NCBI GenBank assembly: GCA_009809945.1
Contig: WTPW01000582.1
Coordinates: forward strand, 1-64,000
DNA from: Gigaspora margarita
Lineage: Eukaryota; Glomeromycota; Glomeromycetes; Diversisporales; Gigasporaceae
Direction: 5' to 3'
Length of the DNA: 64,000 nt
Part shown: piece by piece, positions 11,387 to 22,885 of the stretch
How positions within the stretch are numbered: position 1 is the stretch's first letter
Layout: each line of letters starts with the position of its first letter
The notes under the pieces: model-generated
What the model saw: only the letters and a program-made list of their open reading frames with translations
What the model was told of the DNA's origin: nothing
Database searches by the model: none
Program-made: the position numbers and the translations under genes

Positions 11387-13409
11387 ATTCTTCCTACCTT
11401 AATTTTTCACATCCCGTGAAAATTAACCTATGATATTTTTTTATTCTTTTTCCTAATTAAACTAAAAAAACAATCTTAAAAAACAAATTTACAAGAAAAA
11501 AATAACTTCTACAGAAAAAAAACATTCAGTACAACTCTGACTTAACACATCCACATTTGCATATTTTTTTTATAAACCAATCTTCTTTTTTTTTATTTTA
11601 TTTTATTTTACTTTTAGCACTTCCTTCTATTGATATCAGAATCCACTAGGGTCAAATATTCGATTCAGTAAGTCACATGCTAGTAAATATAGAACAATTC
11701 TTTTCTCTGAATTCTTTGTTAAGTACTGATTTTTGTCTAATCTTTTCAACCTTTTTTTTTATTATTTCTGTTATAGGAGCTATTTTGAATTCATAATTGT
11801 ATAAATAAACAGTTGGGGTTTCCATTTTGATAGCTCCTTTTGCAACTCAACTAGGAAAATAGCAAACTTCAAAGCTTGTTCAGATACAATTTTCTAGGAC
11901 CCCAGACATATAGCACAGAGGTCATATATTATGCAATTTAGCAAAAACTCCTAAAATTTAAGAAGCAAAAAAAGGTTTTTGGTAATTATCTTGGCAATAG
12001 TAGTCCAATTTGAATAAACTTTTGTTTAAAATAAAGCTCTCAGTAATATGCATCTAACAAAAAAAAGTTTATTCAATTCTGATTACTGGATCAGAAGTAT
12101 TTAAACAAATATAATTTGTCATTTTTAGCAAATTAGATCCAAATTGGCCAAAATCTAGTTATGACCTATATGAGAGATGTCCAGGGTTCTAATTTTCTCC
12201 TTTTTTTTTTTCTTGAAAGACAATTATTCTCATTCTTTTTTACTCTAATTTTCTTTCAATAGCAATTACCAGTATTCAACATTTTTACAATTTTGGTATA
12301 TTTTTTTTTGATAGATTCTTTTGTTTTTTTACTCAAATTGTTTATCTTTCTATACTCCTCAACTTTCTTTATTCATAATTCACAGGCCCAATGTAAAGCT
12401 TTTCTATCTAGAGTAATTTCATCATTTCTTTCTTTATTACTTTTATTATTGACTAACTTTTCCTGATTAATCTTGACTAGAGCATCATCCTTTTTTGAAT
12501 CCAAGTTCATACTTGTCCAGCTTAGCTATCTCTTAATAATTCAGAGAAGTTTCTTTTTCAAATTCAACACTTTTATATCTATCTGCTTTAACTCCAAACT
12601 CTTTTCTTTGTCCTTTTTAAGTTCATCTTTGTTTTTACAGTATTATCCTATATCCTCTTCTTTAATGATAGTAGATAACTAGAGCGACTTTAGACAGTAA
12701 ACACTTTGTATAACCTCACTTGTTACTGTAATTGATCTAAGTCAAAAGGCATTTTGACAAAACTTAACAAAGAAGATTTAAGGCAATTTGCAATTATGAA
12801 AGAAGCAACAATTAAAAGCATATAAAGATACTAGTAACTGTTTAATTTGTGTAGTAAATAATTGTTTTATTTATTGAAAGAGTACAAAGACTTAATGTTG
12901 AACTTGGGGTCCACATCTGCTGCTTTTATACTTTTTGAAATTACACAATTTTATATTACATGTGCAATATATACTATATCTACTACTAATAAAATATATA
13001 GTATATATATAATAGTCATAGAACATGTCCTTTTACAGGGGTTTTGAATGCTGTTACTTAGAAATCAAATGAGTTGACTCACCTAATTTTATATATAAAT
13101 TTATGCAAAAAATCATTTAAATTAAATTTATTTAAAAATATATATATAAACCTTTCTTTAAATTTTAAATATATATTCTTTAGTATTTAATAATCTTTAA
13201 TTTAAAGTTTTAGTTCTTAACTTCAAGTAATTCAAAGATAATCTTCCTTTAAAGTTATTGTATTTTTTATCTTTACAACTTCTATAAAGTTAAAGCAATA
13301 ATATAACTATTAACTTTAACTCTAACCCTAACTCTAAAAATTAATAAATAAACCTTCTTTGGCTTCTAGTTAAAAGTTGTAAAGCTTACTTTTCTGATTC
13401 TAATAGTAG

Positions 13410-13987
13410 TTAAATCATCAAAAACAGCCTAGTGGATCCCAAAATACTTGGGATCAAAGAATAGAACATAAATTTACTGTTATATAAAGCATTATAGAAA
13501 AGTATAATATCGTCAAATAAAAAATCATGATTTGCATGAAATTTTATTATTAGATTGAATTTGGGCTTTTAAAAAAGTTGTTCTTTAGCTCAAAAAAATG
13601 CTAGTTTCTTAAAACATATTTTATTATTTTCTTAGTAAAAATTTTTGCTACAATAAAAAACTTTCAAAACTTATGTAAAGAGAAACAAATATTAAATTAG
13701 AAAAAAGCTGTTAAATGAATAATCATAATTTGCATAAAATTTTATCACAATTTACTTTGGGTTCTTAATTAGACTTATTCTTTGGCTCAAAAAAATGCTA
13801 GTTTCTTAAAATGAGATTTTTATTTTCTTAGTAAAATTTTTTATATGCTAAAAAAACTTTTCAAAATGTATATAAAAAAATAAATAGTTTGTGTAATAGT
13901 AAATTTGCTGATCCTTATGTTCTCTTCTTTGATTCCAAGTATCTTGGGATCCACTAGGCCAATTTTAATGATTTAACTAAAGATTAC
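13410..13987. mobile_element. Inner inverted-repeat element with a duplicated ~200-bp block
   Basis: Ends 13,410-13,481 and 13,917-13,987 are inverted copies (landmarks GTTAAATCATC, CCTAGTGGATCCCAAAATAC, ATAGAACATAA). Between them, a block starting AATCATGATTTGCATGAAAT and containing GCTCAAAAAAATGCTAG is repeated directly (about 13,522-13,695 and 13,722-13,890). No ORF. Confidence 0.65.
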
Positions 13988-14126
13988 TTCAGCCAATCAT
14001 ATTATTGCTTGGGGTGTATTAGTTATTTGCTTAAAGAACTTAGTAAAGAATTTATCAACTTTAAAGAAAGATTATTTTTAATTACTTGGAATTGAGAACT
14101 AAAACTTTTAATTAAATATTATTAAA

Positions 14127-14659
14127 TGTCACGAATGATCATAAAATCAGATGATTATGAAATCCACGTAATTTTTGTATTAATCAGATTTTCAAAATTT
14201 CCAAAAATCGTATAAACAATCGATCTAATCATAATCAAAACAATTGAATGCTATAACCAGTCGGTGCTTATATGCTGCTTAAATCACGTTCTTGATATCT
14301 ATATATAAAAGACCTTCTAACTGTATCAAAAAGGCTCTCTAACCCTATTTCTAACCCTAACCACGAGGTAAAAAAGAGTCTATAAAACCACTAATAAAAA
14401 AAACTTTGTCTTGTGTTTAGGGTTAGGGTTGCCTTTTTGATAAGTTAGAAGATCTTTTATATATAAATATCAAGAATGCGATTTATGCACATATAGACAA
14501 TATTGAATTAACCCCCTGGTACCCCAGTTATAGTATTCAATTGTTTTGATTATATAGTGTAGATTGATTAGATCAATGATTTTCAAAATTTTAGTAAGTC
14601 TGATGGTATGGAGATCATGTGGATTTTACCATCATCCGATTTCACAATCATCCACAACA
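14127..14659. mobile_element. MITE inserted in the arm of the foldback element, with TTAGGG-type tracts
   Basis: It interrupts the right arm of the foldback element: the uninterrupted left arm shows the ancestral sequence. TTAAA (or ATTAAAT) is duplicated at 14,122-14,126 and 14,660-14,664. The inverted ends begin TGTCACGAATGATCAT and TGTTGTGGATGATTGT. Inside lie CTAACCCTAACC (14,350-14,362) and its inverse TTTAGGGTTAGGGTTG (14,416-14,431), arranged as a palindrome. Confidence 0.7.
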
Positions 14660-15155
14660 TTAAATACTAAAGAATATATATTTAAAATTTAAAGAAAGGT
14701 TTATATATATATTTTTAACTAAATTTAATTTAAATGATTTTTTTGTATAAATATATATATATAATTAGATAAGTTAACTTATTTAATTTATAGGTAATAG
14801 CACTCATTAGAAACATGTCCTATGACTGATAATAGATAAAATATATAAAATAAATAACATATATATAATAAATAAAATATATAGTATATGTGCTATAAAA
14901 ATGATAGATGCTATATATGCTATATATGTGATATTTGATCATAGTTATCACCTAGCCAATCAGATTTTGAATTCTAAGTTTGATTACTAATTGGTTCTGG
15001 TATAGGCAACTAGTGATCATACAGAGATGATTTATAGCTCTTTAGGTCCATCTCAATGAGCTAAATCAAATAGTCATTGTTTCATCAGATTCTGATCATT
15101 GAATCAAGAGAAAAGTTCATTTTTGTGTTTTCTACAGATCAATAGCACCAAGGTC

Positions 15156-15910
15156 CCAACAAAAGTATTTTATTAGCATTTTCAATCTCAGCTGCTTTTC
15201 AATACTGGACTGGTCTCTTCTCATCCTTTTTAATATGAATTTCCTTCTGGAATTCTTGAAAGTCTTCTTCTGTGGCCCACTTATGTATAACAGCTTCAAA
15301 TTCAGTAGCAAGATTTCAAAGGAATTGAACTCTGTTTCCTCAAAACCAAATCCAACATCATAAGTGGGTTTTTCTGGGATGACCTTATAATCAACCACTT
15401 CTGAAAGTGGCTTTTCAAAAACTTTGCTAGAAGAATTGTCAAGGTAGAGTCTACTAAAGGTAGGTCTTTATAGTTTGTACTCATAGCCAACAGAATATAT
15501 AGTAGTAGATATATGACTTCTTTGGCTTTTCCAGTTGAACATTCATATATTGGGATTCATTTTTTATAGATAACTGGATGTACAGAAGCAAGTATACAAT
15601 TTCCTCTTTTTTTTTGTACTAAGTCTTCTAGGAATTTTACTATAAATTCCAAGACTTGAGGAATTTATTTTTCATCAAGCTTGTGATTTCTGAAGGCTTC
15701 ATTAATGCCTTTCTGTACTTCTGCAGCTTGCTCTTTAGTTAGGGCTTCAAAATGGGCAGTGCATGTTTCATCCAGATAGGTTACTTGTAGGCATCTACCA
15801 ACATCATGGCCTTTATCTCTAAATAGGTACACTTTATTTCTTTTTGCAGTTTGTTTGATTAGGAGTTTTGAGAGTTCTATAGAGCTTGCTAGTTTCAGGT
15901 CTCTTTCATT
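15156..15910 (-). pseudogene. CCHC-knuckle ORF relic of LTR element A
   Basis: Minus-strand coding remnant of the protein shared by elements A, B and D. At about 15,840-15,800 the zinc-knuckle region is recognisable (KGHDVGRC) but its first two cysteines are lost. A conserved module follows: FEALTKEQAAEVQ, then INEAF. Further down, 15,132-15,490 keeps short open frames in more than one phase, so frameshifts are present. A stop falls after HKLDEK. The protein is gag-like by its CCHC motif, but I recognise no capsid domain. It is interrupted downstream by repeat X. Confidence 0.5.
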
Positions 15911-16229
15911 CAGACAGTAACTTGTTATTGGTTAAATATTGGCAGTAGGTAAATATTGTACATATATTTTTTTATTTATTTTTTTATTTTTATTTTTTTT
16001 TCTAGGTGAGAACAGAATTTCATAGGAATGGATTTACAGCAAACAAACCAAACAAAAACAACAAACAAACAAGTGCACTATTCTTTAGTAGCTTTTACTA
16101 AAAAATACAAAAACAATACAAGAAAAAATCAAAATAAGAAATGTGCTACAGAATCTACTTGCAGTCAAAATTCTAGTCTTCTAGTATAAATTCAGGTAGA
16201 TATTTCAAATCTCACAGTCACCACCAAAT

Positions 16230-16775
16230 TGTCAAAGATGAAAATCTAGGCAGGTATCACAAAATGGACAACTACTAACAATAAAGACCAAAGAATTACC
16301 TCACAATCTACCCAATAGTGAGAAGTGGTACAATTTGGCAAGGCTAAGGCATATCAGATATAAAGTGAGTCAACAAGATAGTTTATTTTTATATACAAGG
16401 AACACAAAAACCAAGATCAGTTTCTTTTTATTTTTAGGACAAGATCCAATCTAATCAAAAACCAATATAATAAAATCAAAGACTTATATAGCAGAATAGT
16501 AAATTACATGTTCTTTTTATACTATTCTATTTTGAATGGGATTTACCAATTTTTTTCTTCTATCCCACAATTTTTTTCACTCTAATGGCAGAATCATGCT
16601 ATATCAAAGCTTCTTTGATCTTGCAATTAATGTCCTTCACAATTTAGATAAATTCATTCAATCAGTAGGCTATGCACAAGAACCAATTTTTAGCAGGTGA
16701 TCACAGTACCTTTTATAGGAATTCTGGCAAAATTGAAATCACATGCTTCTGACCCATCCAATTCAACTGCTAACA
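16230..16775 (-). repeat. Right LTR of element A (5' LTR on the minus strand)
   Basis: Starts TGTCAAAGATGAAAATC and ends CTGCTAACA. The PBS lies immediately to its left. It is also homologous to 37,259-37,798 of element B. Confidence 0.7.
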
Positions 16776-16828
16776 ATATTCAAGTGCATCTACTTATTTG
16801 TGTAGGCAATGCAAACTCCAAGAGAGTA

Positions 16829-18242
16829 GAGGTCTAATCCAATAAAATACATATTCGAATATTCACTGAATATCTGGCCATTCAAATTTAATTCTTACCA
16901 AATTGAATTCAAATATACAACTTTTTCTTAAATATATTCATTGATATATTCATTGAACATTTATTGAAAATATGTGATATGCTATAATAGGAATAGGATC
17001 TTAATGTACTTCAGTTGAAATGAAATTTTATATCTAACTATAGAAATGTTTAGAATCTACCTAAAGTTAATTCTGAATTGATGTTTTTTAAAATTAGATT
17101 CATATTTTACACTGAGTATTATATATTGATAGCTTCAAAAAGAAAATTATAATTTTTGATCAACATGCCATGCATTAGAAAACTAACAAAGGTACTTCTA
17201 AACACTAAAGCATTATAAATGTTTCAAAGTATTCTTTTAAATTACATTGATTTCTAATCATTAGTTTCAGTTAATCATCAATCAAGCTAATTCTAAATCC
17301 ATACTTTAGGTATGTAGAAATTAAATTCTCTTATTAAGTTTATCTAAAATTTAGAATACTAGCTTGAATTTCAAATACAATATAATTGATATTTACACAC
17401 ATTCACATGCACTTTTCTTCATATGTGCACATTCTATAAATGCATTTTCTTCTATAAGTGCACATTCTATAAAATGCACTTTACTTTGTAAATGACATTC
17501 TATAAATGCTTTTCACATGCACTTCTTCCATAAGTGCACATTTTATAAATGCAGTTTCTTCCATAAGTGCACATTCTATAAATGCATTTCAAATGCACTT
17601 TTTCTCTATAAATACTATTAAGTGCATATCATTTGGTTGATATAATACAAATACATACAATATGTATAGAATTGTATGGTATAGATTAGATAATATAAAT
17701 CTAAATATGGCATAAGTGAGGTGTAAAATATCCATTTCTGAATTTTAAAAATTGTACCATACTATGCAGATCAGTATGGTAAGGGCCATGTCATTAATCA
17801 CCTGATTATTTTTTATCAGAGGCCTATCCCCCTCCCTCTTCTTTAATATATATAGTCAGGTTCTTATATATAATTTCAACTTTTTTTACCCCCTCCCCCT
17901 AAAAAATCACCTGATTTTTGTCACTCCCATAAGAGGTATTTTATATATGGATCTGATTATTACATACAACTGGTGAATTTTGAAATCAACTAACAAATGA
18001 AAGTGAGATTTAGCCATAAATGATGAAGTTTTTAATCATATATACTACTAAAGAAAGGGTGGAAGTCTTAACTATTGATTTTGTGTATTTCACTTATAAA
18101 AAGTATAATAAAATGTAATAAAAAATTCAATGAATATTTGTTTGATATCTGGATATTCATTTGGATTTCTTGATGAAATATTCAAATAATAAAAAAATTG
18201 AAATGAATATTCAAATATCAATTTTTGACTGGATTAGACCTC
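16829..18242. mobile_element. 1.4-kb TIR element, TA-flanked
   Basis: Inverted ends GAGGTCTAATCCA at both termini, with TA at 16,827-16,828 and 18,243-18,244. Subterminal ATTCGAATATTCA / TGAATATTCAAATAT motifs face each other. No transposase frame was found. It contains the minisatellite at 17,398-17,630. Confidence 0.7.
17398..17630. repeat. Minisatellite of ~35-40 bp units
   Basis: Six or so diverged units built on CATAAGTGCACATTCTATAA followed by ATGCATTT and a C/T-rich link, inside the TIR element. Confidence 0.65.
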
Positions 18243-18339
18243 TACTAGAAAGGAAATAACCAATTGAGAGTGCAAATTTTGACTGTTCTGGATCAGCCCA
18301 ACAAAGAATCCAAACCTGTATAAAAGAAAAACCAAGGTT

Positions 18340-20567
18340 TTTTTTTTAAATATTAAAGGCGAGACCTTGCTTTTATCTTTATTAAATTTAATAGAAACTT
18401 TTTACAGTACAGAAAGAAATTTATTTTTTAAAATTTAATGCTAAGAATAAAAACTCAGACATATATATAAGTAAACCTAAATACTTATCTGTGGCCTAAA
18501 CCTACCAGAGTGGCCAAGGCTTACCTAGATTTGGGTATATGTAAGAATATTAGATGGAGGTATAGAAAATTTAATTCTCAAGTATCAATTTTGCGCAGTG
18601 ATATAGTGGAAATATGATTACTATTATCTTGTAAATTATTTAAAGAATTTGGTACAAGGGATATATTAGAAGAAGAAGATGAAGGTTGAGAGTGTAACCC
18701 TTGATTTTGAGATCTATAAATGCAGTATGGAATCCAAATATTTGTATAAATTTGTTGGTTGATATGAAGTAGAAGTGAAATAGTAAGAGAGCAGGCAGAT
18801 TTAGAAGATGAAGTAAATTCATATAGAGTAGAAATAATATCTAGAGGTATAAAACCAGATAGAGTAGAAAACAGAAAGGGTATGTTAGGAAGTTGATGAA
18901 TTTGAAAGCTATCCAAATTCATAATTTGAGTATAAAGGTTCTCAGCAACTAGATTAGAGATTTTGAGTTTGTTAGGGCTTAGTATATGGGCTAAAGAATC
19001 TTTTATAAGGTTTAGTAAGGGTTCAGAGGTTGGACAAATAGTCCAGTATAGGGGTTCACTTGCTTGTTGACAAAGGTGACAGATATTAGAATAGGATGGA
19101 TTTCTTTGATGAAGAATATGTGGAGCAGAGAGATTGTCTAAAAGTATTTTGATTCTAAAAGATTTGAGAGTTGAAGAGTGAAAACTATGTGAAAAGTTTG
19201 AAATTTTTTAGTTGTTATTAATATATAGCCAAGTAGCATTCCAGTTAATATATTGTGATATTGGTAGCCATTGTTGAAAATAATTTTGAGAAGACCAAAG
19301 AGCAAGTATATGTGCATGGCATAAAGTTCTAACACAGTGACAGATAGGAAGTTCAATAGAAAAATTATCAACAGAAAGAGTAAAATTGTAATTGTAAATA
19401 TTTTGTGGATCAAAAAGAAGATAGGGAGCAGTTTGATGACAGTGGGCTAGTTGATCAGCTTTGTTATTATATTCATCTTCTTGGTGTGCAATAACTTTAT
19501 GAAAAGTAATATTAAGATTATATGATTTAATAAAGTTTAATAATGTATTCCAAATAGGCCAATAAGGTATATTAAAAGGTTTAGAGAGGGATGTAGTATG
19601 AATTAGGCTATTGTATTTGGATATTACAGATTGGGAATCTGTAAAAATTTGAATAGAGCAGTTTCTGGGAGCAGTACTAATAGCTGATATAACAGCTACT
19701 AGTTCAGCTTTATAAGAACATGGCCAAAATTTAATTTGTAATTGGAAAGTATGTAGAATATTTTGATTATGTAATTGAATCCAGCCAATGCCCATAGAGC
19801 ACTAAGAGTTGCCAAGATCAATAGCAGAACCATCAGTATAAAATATTAATTCTGTTAGATGACTGTTATAATGACAAATAGATTGCAAAGTATCATGTGC
19901 AAGACTAGGTTGAAAAAAGGAAGGTATTTGTGCATTAGATATAAGAAGATTTGGTAATGTTGGAATACTAATTGGATTTTTTGCTGCAGTTGAGAAGATG
20001 AGATCAAGATAATTTGCATTTAGGTTTACTGATTTGTCAGGATTAAGTCTTCCAAAAAATTTGGTAGCATGGCTTGTTGGAATAAGAATAGTATATTTGT
20101 TTGCAATAATATTGGAATTGAGAGTGCAGTTAGCACATGTGATGTAGTAATAGATGGTGTTGGGTATAGGCATGTAAATTGTGGCTGGATATTACATTGC
20201 TAGTGTGTAATAAGAGTATAATCTGAAGTATTAGATTGGCGACATGCTTTGCCAATAACTATTTGATTATCAAATAAGTTAATAAGCCAAGGTTTCATAT
20301 GTTTATAACTATAGTAATTAGTTTGGTGTAAATTGAAGTGTGAATAAATAGTGCATTCATAGGTATGACTAGTTGTTTGGTCTTCCAAGAAGGTAAACCA
20401 CAAAGGAATTTTGCCTTTTGGAATTTTGTTAAGTCTAGGTGAGATATGTTTCCAATCAAGCAAACAAGAATTATCAAAAGAGGTAAGTTGGTCAAGAAAT
20501 AAAAGATAATGATGTCTAATTTGTTTTTTGAAAGTAGTATAAATGTATTTTTTATATAAAAAAAATG
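18340..20567 (-). pseudogene. 5'-truncated LINE (non-LTR retrotransposon) ORF: RNase H and zinc-binding tail
   Basis: Minus-strand C-terminal part of a LINE polyprotein. One frame runs from 20,173 to 18,578 with two in-frame stops (TAG at 19,802-19,804, TAA at 19,208-19,210). RNase H residues are in order: FYTDGSA just before the first stop, KAELVAV, FTDSQSV and NKADQLAH. After the second stop comes CHLCQQASEPLYWTIC (about 19,070-19,020), which fits the zinc-binding domain that follows RNase H in LINE reverse transcriptases. An upstream frame (20,545-20,200; LDWKHISPRLNK, WFTFLEDQ) is joined by a frameshift near 20,190. The reverse transcriptase itself is missing. An A-rich tail on the minus strand near 18,340-18,350 suggests the 3' end, as expected of target-primed 5' truncation. 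Confidence 0.75.
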
Positions 20568-20991
20568 GTAGTTAAAATTTTGTGTGATTATATAGAGGTT
20601 GTGACTATAGAGGAGGTGATTATAGAGGAGGATGACTGTATATATAAAAATATTGTTCTCGACCCAATTGACCTATTTTTAAAACATAATAATTGTTAAA
20701 GATTTTGAACTGAACATTAAATTCAAACTTGTGTAGCAATATTGTAATTCTAGTTTTTATATCGATCAATTTTATTCACAATAACCATTCCTGTGATCTC
20801 ATTATAACTTTCAGCCTAAAGGTATGCCCAGACAGACTATTCTACTTGTATAGTAAAATAGTATATAATTTTTATAATTGTCCTAATATATATTATTATA
20901 TTATTATTTGATTTTGTAAATTAGAAATTTTAATTTATAAATTAATAATAAAAATATTTAATTTATATATAATAGATTTATGTTTATAGCT
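20568..20991. other. AT-rich spacer with a short tandem repeat
   Basis: Three copies of a motif close to GATTATAGAGGAGGTGAC lie at about 20,588-20,640. No gene is visible. Confidence 0.45.
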
Positions 20992-20994
20992 TAA

Positions 20995-21363
20995 GGCCAT
21001 GCAAAGTTAATTTTTTGTTTTGCATAACTTGGTTTTTTCAAAATTCTGGTCAGTGGATCAGTTTTTTTTTTTTTTAAAAAAATTTAGCTTTACATGGTCT
21101 AAATTAATTCATGTTCATATCTAAGGTCCCGCAAAGTTAATTCTTCAGTTTGCATAATATGGAACCAGAAAATTTTGTCTTTTTTTTATCAGGCCTATCA
21201 GGTAATTATGGAAAAATAAGATCATCATTGGGTGATATTAGAGAAAAAATTAAATAGCAAAAATGGAATAATTGTCATAATAGAAATTTTTTAAAAAAAA
21301 ATTTTTTTTTGAAAAAATTGGGTCAGCAGGTTATGCAAAATAAAAAATTAACTTTGCATGGTC
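20995..21363. mobile_element. Harbinger-like MITE, TSD TAA (GGCCATGCAAAG family)
   Basis: Ends GGCCATGCAAAGTTAATTTT and (inverse of the right end) GACCATGCAAAGTTAATTTT, flanked by TAA at 20,992-20,994 and 21,364-21,366. An internal variant copy of the end occurs near 21,130. Related ends recur at 47,229-47,562 and 55,775-55,980. Confidence 0.7.
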
Positions 21364-21600
21364 TAATATTATAAAATATGCTTCTTTAAAAGATATGTTT
21401 AAAATATTATTTATGAATAGTTATAAATTGCTACATTAATAAGTATTATATCAATGTCTAAAATTCTACCTATAATTTAGTTGTTTTTTTTGTCACATTT
21501 TGACTGCTCATAGATCAGTTTTAAGATTTAATGACAAGAATTTAGCAGTTTTGGTCAGGTTATCAGAAAAACTAGGTGGTTCTTTATTAAAAGCATAAAA

Positions 21601-21960
21601 CAAAAAATGATAGCCACTATATGTCTAAATAAAAATATCTATTATTATCAATATTATGCACAGAAAAATCTACTATGAATGTGCTACTATCTGCAATGGC
21701 ATCATAAATTATAGCAATTGAAGCTACTTGCAAGTATAGTGTTCTACTGGGAACTTGAACATTTACTCCAATCTGTAAAAGATAAATGATTCAAAAAAAT
21801 TAGAAGAAAAATAATGTTGTTAAAACATTTACTGTAATGTAAATCAAACGTGCACAGAATAATCCCTTGTAATTGTCCATAGATTAATTGCAGTATCTGC
21901 TTTTAATTCAGAAAGTAATGGCTATAAACGTCCTATCACACCAAGTGTTATTTAATGGTG
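21601..21960 (-). pseudogene. Unrecognised gene fragment, two exon-like blocks
   Basis: Two coding-like blocks on the minus strand. The upstream one (about 21,955-21,850) reads GVIGRL, a stop, then LLSELKADTAINLWTITRDY. The downstream one (about 21,775-21,603) reads VNVQVPSRTLYLQVASIAII, continues to NNRYFYLDI, and ends in TAG. A possible intron (GTAAAT...TTACAG, about 60 bp, near 21,835-21,776) separates them. The two blocks do not join in one clean frame. Both look like protein, but I do not recognise the family. Confidence 0.35.
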
Positions 21961-22885
21961 GTTTTGTATAAAAGTGAAAAATGTAAGAGCCTTCATGTGC
22001 AAAATATTTATCATTTACATGGTAAAAAAATCAGAGTCAATATTATTAACGAAAATGATTGAAATCCTTCTGAACTTTTTATAATCAAACATTATGTATC
22101 ATGATTAGGGACTTGGACTACTATTCTGACCTATATCTAATTTATTTGAAAAGAAATTATTATGTAGAAATGTTAATATTATAAAGCATATAGTTTTTTT
22201 GCTAAAAACCAAACAAATATGCACAGAACTATAATTAATATCTTTTCAAAAGGCAATACCAAGTTGTAAATTTGTTTGATTGTAAACTATATAAAAGCTT
22301 TTTTAATCACAAGAATAATTTAAATTAATATATTTGTGATTATATTTATAAGTATATATCTTAATATAAATTACTGTAATAAAAGCACTTCCAAATACTC
22401 AAGAACTGTTATTAGCACTACCAGTAATTATAGATCCACATTTATTAGTACTATTCACTCTACCATTACTAATTATACTTGGTGGTAATCTCTACTTTTA
22501 ATTAGCAATTTCAAAAGACAAATCAAAAAAATCTGAAATATTACAATCCATTAATGCAAAACTGCTAAAAAAATTTCCTCTAGGTAAATTATTTACAATT
22601 TTACTAGCACTATTCATATGGGCTAATTTTGTTTTTTGGTCCTTTTTTTCATATATGTTAATCAATTTTTTTGGGTTTATTTTTTGATTAACAAATCACT
22701 TGATTGGCTATTACATTTTAAAATTATAATCAACAAAATTTTTAATATATGAATTATCATGTCTAACCAATTATCCATCCCTAGAACCCATCAAAAAAAG
22801 TAAAGGTAATTGTTAATTGTAAAAAGTATACTTAGTTTATATATATATTCTAATATAATAGTTTTTTACTTGTATTTTGTTTATA
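21961..22885. other. AT-rich spacer, nothing recognised
   Basis: About 0.9 kb without a supported gene, repeat or element. Confidence 0.4.

Larger units (their letters stand above)
13031..14811. mobile_element. Foldback/MULE-like element, 9-bp TSD AACATGTCC
   Basis: Long imperfect inverted arms (13,050-13,290 against 14,040-14,126 plus 14,665-14,800) share blocks such as AAATCATTTAAATTAAATTT and TATATTCTTTAGTATTTAAT. The same 9 bp AACATGTCC precedes the left arm (13,022-13,030) and follows the right arm (14,812-14,820). Long TIRs and a 9-bp TSD suggest a Mutator-like origin. There is no transposase. Two other repeats sit inside. Confidence 0.7.
12667..15155 (+). repeat. Dispersed repeat X, copy 2, inserted in LTR element A
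   Basis: Homologous to 4,305-5,354. Parts lie at 12,667-13,021 and 14,820-15,155 on either side of the foldback element. Element B (same family as A) lacks this repeat at the equivalent point, so X inserted into A. The unit end is diverged between copies and no TSD could be fixed. Confidence 0.6.
10844..16775 (-). mobile_element. LTR element A (non-autonomous), heavily nested
   Basis: Two direct repeats of about 545 bp (10,844-11,386 and 16,230-16,775) bound the element. The minus-strand order is LTR, primer-binding site, CCHC-type ORF relic, purine-rich tract, LTR. The PBS adjoins the right LTR (TGGTGGTGACTGTGAG on the minus strand, near 16,226). The PPT-like GGTAGGAAGAA lies just inside the left LTR. 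No reverse transcriptase, protease or integrase was recognised, so it resembles a LARD/gag-only element. Repeat X with further insertions interrupts it at 12,667-15,155. Flanking AT-rich sequence prevents a firm TSD call. Confidence 0.7.

Noticed and set aside
17398..17630. CRISPR-like array
   Set aside because: Units are contiguous and diverged without distinct spacers, in a eukaryotic TIR element.
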